DNA from: Volvox africanus | Taxonomy: Eukaryota; Chlorophyta; Chlorophyceae; Chlamydomonadales; Volvocaceae | Direction of reading: 5' to 3' | DNA length: 64,000 nt | NCBI GenBank assembly: GCA_030268105.1 | Contig: BSDZ01000016.1 | Coordinates: 7,501 to 71,500 of the forward strand | In this document: positions 57,401 to 64,000 of the stretch, piece after piece | How the letters are laid out: each line of letters begins with the position of its first letter | Numbering within the stretch: the stretch's first letter is position 1 | Position numbers and translations under genes: made by a program | Notes under the pieces: model-generated | Database searches by the model: none | Told to the model about the DNA's origin: nothing | What the model saw: only the letters and a program-made list of their open reading frames with translations

Positions 57401-58081
57401 AGGTGATGGGAGTGGGAGTGAGAGAGGAAGGGGGTTTATCGCCAAGAAGGTTAGGTAAGGGGCGGGAGGTGGTGCTAGCGGCACCGAAGGTGAGGGTGGG
57501 TACGCTTCCGCGACCCAGGCCCTCGTCCCCTTTCTGGCGTGCAGCGTCTATCACCGCTCCCGCTTCGGCGCAATGTCGGGAGCTTGCCCAACGTATTTAT
57601 GACGTGCTTTGAACCAAAACGATTTGCTAATCAACGAATCGAAGCGGCAAAAATCGGTTTCCTGGGGCAGGTGCTCGAAGAAACATCGCACGCGTATAAT
57701 CGGGACCCACCGGCAAAGGTCTCCAGGATGTCGGCAATGGCACAGGCATACATCTGCAGCCCCTCCGGAAACTGCAAAGCCACAGTGCGCGCACCCGCCT
57801 GACGCAGGCGCCACACCGTCTTATGAATTTCAAAGTTGTAATTGGCGGGTAGCACGGCAATGGCTTTGTTCAACTGATCATTATAAAGGATGTCATCGGG
57901 GACCTGCTGGCGCACGAAGCGCCTCACAGCACCACTGCCAGCGCCGCCGGCGTCCTTGCTCTTGTTGGCGGTGGAATGGGAAACTATGGCATCAGATGCT
58001 GTTGTTTAAGTTTTAGGATGGGGTTGGGACGGGGTGCCGGAGGCATAACCGGGGGTTGGGACTCAGGGCTTTTGCGTCCAT
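54429..58081 (-). CDS. DPH1: Diphthamide biosynthesis protein 1 (ACP transferase subunit)
   Basis: DPH1 pairs with DPH2 in the radical-SAM-type [4Fe-4S] enzyme that transfers a 3-amino-3-carboxypropyl group from SAM to a histidine of elongation factor 2. Exons (minus): 57998-57711; 57100-56858; 56522-56348; 55932-55832; 55659-55574; 55224-55144; 54839-54789; 54683-54429 (about 427 codons, near the usual size). Motifs in order: [142 protein letters not shown]. The three cluster cysteines (GACC, LGCT, ACPR) are present. The junctions I checked keep frame. The first exon is unresolved: the 57998 exon needs an upstream ATG, and 58081 is only a candidate whose phase does not obviously fit. Confidence 0.92.
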
Positions 58082-59470
58082 ATGGCTACGAGTGCGAAGG
58101 TGGGGGAGGCAACGCTGAGGACTAGTCAAAGGTTCCATTATTATAATACTTGGTGTTTATGGCCATCGTGGATAGGGAGACTTGTTGGAAGGAAAGCGAG
58201 TTGGGTTAGTGCGGGCTGGGAAAGTGTACGAATAATGGGCTAATGGGAGCTGGTCCCCCCTGTAACTATCGCCTCCTAATGGGCTCGATCCAGAGAGTTT
58301 TGTTTGCATGCAGAACAAAAATCCTGCATACCGAGATGGCCCAAGCTTACTTCCGGCTTGAGCTCCAGAGAATCTTCGGGCATCGTCTCCTGGCGGCGCA
58401 CTGTCCTCCATTTTCCAAACTGATGTTTGAAGATTTTCGAATAAGCCTTGATTATTCAAAACTACGACAAGGGAGGTCTAAATATGTCGACTATCGTACG
58501 GCGTCTCTATGAGGAAAGGTATGGGTCCTTGCTCCATGTTGTCGGAACCGGGTAAACTGAACTAACTTGTGATGAGACTTCTTTATTACAGTTCAGAGGT
58601 ATTAGCACGTGGGAGTATGCCGATTCTGCAACCGCGGTGACACAGTTGATGATACCAACATGACATCAAATCAACAACGTACTGTGCAAATGGGCATACG
58701 GTTAGAAACGAACAGGAAGTGGCCAGGCATCGTGGATTCCCCCGTATCCCGTCCTGCGTCCTACCTGTTGACGTGCCAACTGTGGAACGGCATAACGGTC
58801 ATGCTCGGTTCTTGATTAGCTTCAGAGGATCAGAGCAGGCTAGCTTCATAGCTTGTTTAGGGTCCCTCACTCCCTTGCCCCCTGGTCTGCAAAGTTTGTA
58901 TAAATTCTGGTGCGGCTCACCATAATTCTGTAATCTAGTAAGATAGCACTTCTGCACGAGGGCGCCAAAGGAAAGCTCCTTCCTTTCCAGCAAGCTGGAT
59001 GTTGTCGCGACCTCTTAAATCAGTCCGTCATCTATGTGGCACTTGTGCCTACCTGAAATATCGATACCCTTCAGGCTTGCGTCGTCCCGGAGCTTACCAT
59101 GCTAACGGTTTGCGTATTCATAAAACAGCCAGGTCCGAGGAAAGGCACAATAATAAATAAACATAATGACAACCAACTTACAAGTCTTTCTCAGGCCCGC
59201 TGAAGGTTAATCTGCCACAAGGGTATCTGATTACCATAATTGGTACACGAGATGACTCACGCCGGTTACCGAATTACGGGTCATTCATTCCTTAGCCTTA
59301 CCATAATTTATGCTTCCATCATTGTGAATGCATATATAGAGTTCATTTATCGTTTACACAGGATTGGCGTGAGTCCTCTTTGCCCCTCTCTCCTGGACAA
59401 ATATTATGCCATAAGAATTCCTATTCTCTGCAACATTCTCTACTTCGTTCTGGCACTGTTCCTCGCCCAG
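58082..59470. other. Intergenic region upstream of DPH1 and the dioxygenase
   Basis: Contains the divergent upstream regions of DPH1 (minus) and the dioxygenase gene (plus). Short open frames (for example 58157-58459 minus, 58243-58512 plus) have no recognisable motif. The part from about 59100 to 59470 is AT-rich and is most likely a 5' UTR or intron of the dioxygenase gene. Confidence 0.45.
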
Positions 59471-62051
59471 ATGGGCGTTGCGATGGCGCAACAGTGCAAC
59501 ACATCCGGGCGCATGCCAACTATATTCCTACCCCATGGTGGTGGACCCATGCCGATTCTTGGCGCACCAAGCCATAAGTCACTCATCAAATACCTTACGG
59601 GCATTTCAAAATCCGTTCCAAAGCCTACAGCGATCCTTGCTGTGACAGCACATTGGGAGGTGGGTACCTTTACTAACGTAGGTCATGGCCGGGCGGTGAG
59701 ATTTCCATAGCAGGTAACACTGTTACCGGATTTACAGATGTTTGGTTCACGTTCGTTATGCAGTGTTCTTACTGTCGAGGGCATGGTAATTAGACCTAGG
59801 TTTCCACGGTTTGTGTCTGAGCATTACTTGCGCATATGTCCTTGTGCATCCAGCGTTTGTTCCCTCCCCTCACCTGTCGGAAGAACCAAGTCCCCAGAGC
59901 AATATCATGCTAATATAAGAAATATCAAACAGGGATTTGGCGATCAATACTGTGTCACCCTGTAGGTAAGCTCGCTTTGCACACAAAAAGTGCGGTACTT
60001 AACTTTCCCCAACGAAACTGCCCTCTACCACGGCTTTATAAATCGCAGGCAGACCGGGTTATGGTTAGCACGGCTGAAAAGCCGACCATGTTGTACGACT
60101 ACTATGGCTTCCCATCCGAGGTATGGGCCAAGGCCTTGTAGCCGCCTCACGTGCCGTACTTCTGCAGCCATGCGCCGCCTCTCCTCAATCGGCATGGCCT
60201 ATCCCAATTTCTCGATCACAATCCTCACCCACTCCAAATTTCATAGCTTCAAGCCACACTCGGGAGGACTCTTCTCATAGTCCTGAAACCTAATCATGCC
60301 ATGGATGCTAACCCTGTTGTTCAAATTACTGCGCGAGACCGCCCAGGCGTACGAACTGCAATATCAAGCGCCAGGGTCGCCTACCCTGGCACAGCGGGCG
60401 CTCAGTCTGCTGGAGGCAGCTGGTATTCCCGCCGCGGCAGACTCCAAACGGGGATTCGATCACGGCACCTTTGTGCCGCTGATGCTCGCCTTCCCCGACG
60501 CCACCACACCGGTACGTAGTTCGGCGATCTCCGATCCTGAGTCGGCCCCCGTGTTGGCTCCCCTGCGCATCGCCATGCCGCCCCGTGTGCGATGGGACTT
60601 TTGACACAAAGCTAAAGTCTTTCCGACGTTAGCTTTTCGGGTCCAGGGAGGAAGGGAAGGGAGGAAGAGGCTCTCACTGCATTGCCCAGGACTTCAGAAG
60701 CCATCAGCAGCCCCCCGGGAGGGCATCTTCCAAAGGAACCCCAGAATTGTAATGCTACGACCGCTAACACCAATCACACCATGAAGTCTGCATCCCGTGC
60801 GGCTACCTTTCTCCCCTATCCTCATCCCATGCGGTCGCGCCCTCTGTCATTGGTGCAGGTTGTGCAAATGTCCCTGCACAAGTCGATGGATCCCAGGTGC
60901 GCATCATTAGAGTCAGGGATGGGGGCTTTGCGGCTGGGGGACCGGAAGCTCGACTTCCGGTTTCGCTGCACAACTATCCTTTCCTCCCCTCGTATACGTT
61001 GTCGCCAACGCCCTGCGCCGCACTTCTTCCAACTCTGCGGTGCCACGCTCAATCGCCATCACGCGAACAGGCTGCATCTGTCAGTGGGGGCTGCACTGGC
61101 GCCGCTGCGTGATGAGGGCGTGCTTATTGTGTCAAGCGGCATGAGCTTTCACAACATGGGCGTCTTCCATACCAATGGCTTCGGTATGGGGCCTAGCCCG
61201 CGCAAATACAAGCCTAGCGAGGTGCGTCGACTCGGAATTCGTGCTCCTGGTTTGACCGTTTGCAACATTGTTGAGGAGGTTTACTGCGCAAGCTTGGTAG
61301 GGATGAATAGGACCGCATGGGCTGGGCAGGATTCAGCCCGGCCTTCTTTGCCCTACTGGCCCCGAATGTCGCTCCTTGAGTTGTTGGGTCAGCAAGTGAC
61401 GGCCGTGGGCCTTGCGATGGAGGATCCCATACCCCGGAACCGATATGCGTCTGAATTCCCACACACCACACGTAGGACTTTGACAGCTGGCTACAGCAGA
61501 CAGTGACTGGGTCCGTGGGAGCCCAGAGATCGGAGCTGTTGGCGGCCTGGACGGAGTCTCCGGGGGCTCGGGAGGTGAGGCGGCAGCAGGCAGCAGGCAG
61601 CAGGCAGCGAACCCTCCCATTGGCCGGCGTCTTATGTTTAGGGTGTTCGTTGTTGCGACTCCAAGCTCCCTCACGACGTCGGTGTTATTGCTTTTATGCC
61701 CACATCTTATACGGCAGCGGTGTGTATATGCGTGTCTGATGGCGGTGGCGGTGCGCGATAGGCACAGTGGCTTCTTGGATTCAGAAGATGGGCGGCCCCC
61801 AGCGATGCTGTGGCGTGCTGGGGATATGATGCTGATGTGCACGGGACACGCATGCCGTTAACCCATGTGAGCTACCGACCTGGTACAGCATTAAAACGCT
61901 GCTGCTGCTGCTGCTGCAGTGTCACCCGCGGGAAGAGCACTTGATCCCACTGATGGTGGCGGCGGGCGCGGCCGGGGAGGACGCCGGACGCACCGATTAC
62001 AGCGACTGGTTCATCGGGACCAAGGTGTCCGGCTTCATGTTTGGCGGCTGA
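59471..62051 (+). CDS. LigB/DODA-type extradiol aromatic ring-opening dioxygenase
   Basis: A non-heme metal enzyme family that cleaves catechol-type rings, including plant 4,5-DOPA dioxygenase and bacterial YgiD. Seven exons: 59471-59659, 60049-60120, 60347-60511, 60859-60896, 61071-61221, 61476-61574, 61920-62051. They total exactly 846 bases (281 aa plus TGA), the normal family size, with frame kept at every junction. Conserved pieces: MPTIFLPHGGGPMPILG, AVTAHWE, MLYDYYGFPSE-AYELQYQAP, RGFDHGTFVPLML, VVQMSLH, IVSSGMSFHNMG, CHPREEHLIPLMVAAGA. The metal-binding histidines (PHGG, AHWE, DHGT) and the FHN motif are present, so it should be active. The physiological substrate cannot be read from sequence. 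An earlier in-frame ATG at 59252 would add about 73 residues with hydrophobic segments, but that stretch is AT-rich, so I prefer 59471. Confidence 0.9.
61898..61919 (+). repeat. (CTG)n run forming a splice acceptor
   Basis: Seven CTG/CAG triplets end at the AG acceptor of the last dioxygenase exon (exon starts 61920). The run replaces the usual pyrimidine tract and offers only one AG, in its final CAG, so the acceptor remains unambiguous. Confidence 0.85.
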
Positions 62052-64000
62052 GGAAATACAGCCATCTCCACGAATCAACAGATGCGCGAGAGATAAGAGC
62101 GTCCCCCCATTCATGACGTTTCATTTGCTACCCTCACCGCGGCCCAAAAGGACCTCAGCCATCGCTAAATTCCTGTCACCTGTTTAAGAATTTGTGATCA
62201 CAATCCACAGCTCTTTGACATTTTGGAACACACAAGACATGTTGGCGGCCCTTTCCTAGGATCTCATCCGTATCCGAGCTGCTTGGATGCCCATGTTTGA
62301 GATATGTTCATGTTAATGCGTGCTTTTTTGTTACGGTCCAGGTGCACTCTACGTAGGTTGGAACGTTGGCCAAATCATTGGCAGCCACCTGTGTGGTCGT
62401 GGCATCTACTTTTTTAGCAATGGCACGGGTTGGCCAATGGCCACCTGGAAACCTGCTAAAGCATAGGGCGCGAATACATGGCGCCAGGCTTCAGGTACGC
62501 TGTCAGCACGCAACTGGCCATACAGCCGATACATGGTAATATCCCAAAGCCCACTAGCACATGCTCCTCTACAATGCCGTCAAGGTGACTTGAGGGGCGG
62601 TAAGATATAAGTCTGGAGGTGTTGTTTCTTACGTTTCATTGCTTGTGAGGGCTTATGGAAGGGAGTCTGCCGCTGTGGAATGTGATCATATGCCTCATGA
62701 GGCATTGAAAACACCTGCCACGTTACCGCTAGCACTGTCACCTTCAGCAGTATGTCAACTCGTGAATGGATCAGCGGAAGATAATGTATACATATCGTGT
62801 TTATGTCCAGCTGTAGTTTCACCATGAAAAAACAGCAGGGGAAGGCAGCAGATGAGACGGTATACTATAAACGTGCCATAGAGGCGCTTGCCGTTCCCAT
62901 TGCACTTCTTCCCAGCAAAATATTCCCACTCCGTTTTACCAGTACAGGTATCAGTATGCGAGGTTATTGCAGGAGGGCTGATGCGGAATGTGTTCGCAAG
63001 CCTAACGCAGTGCCATTCGCTATACTTTCCACGCCCAGCGTATTTGCCACAGAAGTCAAAGGGCATGGGACACGACCGGAACATGTGCGCACTCGCTCGC
63101 TTCACATCCCTCTGGGGAACTGTGTTTCGAAAGCACTGTTGCCGCATACTACTTATTCTCCACTTGCGTAGTAGGTAGCAGTCCCATGAGGACAAGGATA
63201 GATGAAGCGGCCCAGGCAAGGAAACACCAAAGCAGGCCGCACGCAAGAGCCGTAAGGGCAGGCGGGCAGTTTGCAAGAATGAACCGATCCACGTATCAAC
63301 TCCCAGCGAAAAGCACCTCCCAACATCCGTCACCACGCGTAAAATCCCCGCCCTATATCAACACGCGCGTCATAAGAGTCGCGGACAGAACAAGTTAAGC
63401 TGCGCTATGCCCTGGCAACCTACATAAACTTCACAAGCAAGTGCGACATTCCTAGGCGGCACTACTGTATCATTTAACTTTCCCAAGTAAATTTAACTCC
63501 TCCGACTCAACGATCCAGATAATCATCAGCATCCCTACGGCTCGAGCAATTCCTTTCTGACAACATGGGAAGATCTCGCTCAACATGCTACTACACCTTA
63601 GAAAACTGCGTTGAAATGCAACCCCCAGATGTTGGGTCGCAGATCACATTGCCAATGCTTCCCACCCCATATAAGGAAGAGACTGGCAATGCTCACCAGT
63701 CTCTAGAGCAAACGAAGCACTGAAACTAGGAAAAAGAGTGCCGAGATACGTTTACGAGGTGTCATCAGCACCTACATGGGCGTACAATTAAAACTAAAAG
63801 CACCAAGAAACTCGTCGAACGGGAATACGTAGTCGCGATGAAGCAAAACAGCACACACGCACGCCCTGAAGGGGTTATCCTCGCCGTTGCCACAAATGGG
63901 GGCGCGGCGGAGGCAGCGATGAAAGATCATTTTCCGAGATACCTAGTGTCAAGTCACTACTATAACCATTGCTTGAATCGCTGCCACATTTCGCGGCAGT
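62052..64000. other. Unassigned right end of the window
   Basis: Contains the 3' UTR of the dioxygenase gene and about 1.9 kb without any exon chain I can support. The open frames at 62755-63336 (minus) and 62797-63178 (plus) overlap each other in antisense and show no motif. The sequence after 63400 has few open frames. Confidence 0.45.

Noticed and set aside
62755..63336. Minus-strand 193-codon frame near the right end
   Set aside because: Overlapped by an equally long plus frame; composition is not protein-like and no motif was recognised.

Overview
The window looks like nuclear DNA of a chlamydomonadalean (volvocine) green alga. The reasons are intron-rich genes with canonical GT/AG splice sites, coding exons swollen by Ala/Gly/Ser/Pro/Gln runs, abundant minisatellites, telomere-like T(4-5)AGGG motifs and a fragment resembling dynein heavy chain. 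No bacterial-style operons, rRNA or convincing tRNA were seen. All gene models are exon chains read by eye from splice sites, frame continuity and remembered family motifs; no search was run.

Layout. 1-9490 is a strand-asymmetric, G-rich, subtelomere-like satellite of GGGNGA hexamers, punctuated about every 140-700 bp by short blocks of TTTTTAGGG/TTTTGAGGG. 9950-10545 is a 26-bp minisatellite. 10756-15880 (minus) carries a chain of well-spliced exons of a gene I cannot name. 15900-22280 is mostly non-coding and holds a dynein-like relic exon near 18.1-18.26 kb, a 14-bp minisatellite at 19.2-19.74 kb and an 11-bp tandem repeat at 21.69 kb. 22284-30074 (minus) encodes a giant (about 2,490 aa) low-complexity multi-pass membrane protein of unknown function. 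30075-33099 is intergenic and contains one copy of a 611-bp sequence whose perfect second copy lies inside an intron of the next gene.

33100-48241 (minus) is ATG2, the autophagy lipid-transfer protein, recognised from its chorein-like N-terminus, its CAD-like region and its C-terminal block. It is head-to-head, with a 541-bp gap, with NCAPH2 (CAP-H2, condensin II; 48783-53835, plus). NCAPH2 converges on DPH1 (diphthamide synthesis; 54429 to about 58000, minus). DPH1 is followed by a LigB/DODA-type extradiol ring-cleavage dioxygenase (59471-62051, plus) whose seven exons sum to exactly 846 bases. 62052-64000 holds nothing I can support as a gene.

The named genes serve separate processes (autophagy, chromosome condensation, translation-factor modification, aromatic-compound oxidation), so there is no pathway cluster. 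The points of most interest are the telomere-punctuated satellite, the perfect 611-bp duplication in the ATG2 intron, the unidentified membrane giant and the unidentified multi-exon gene.
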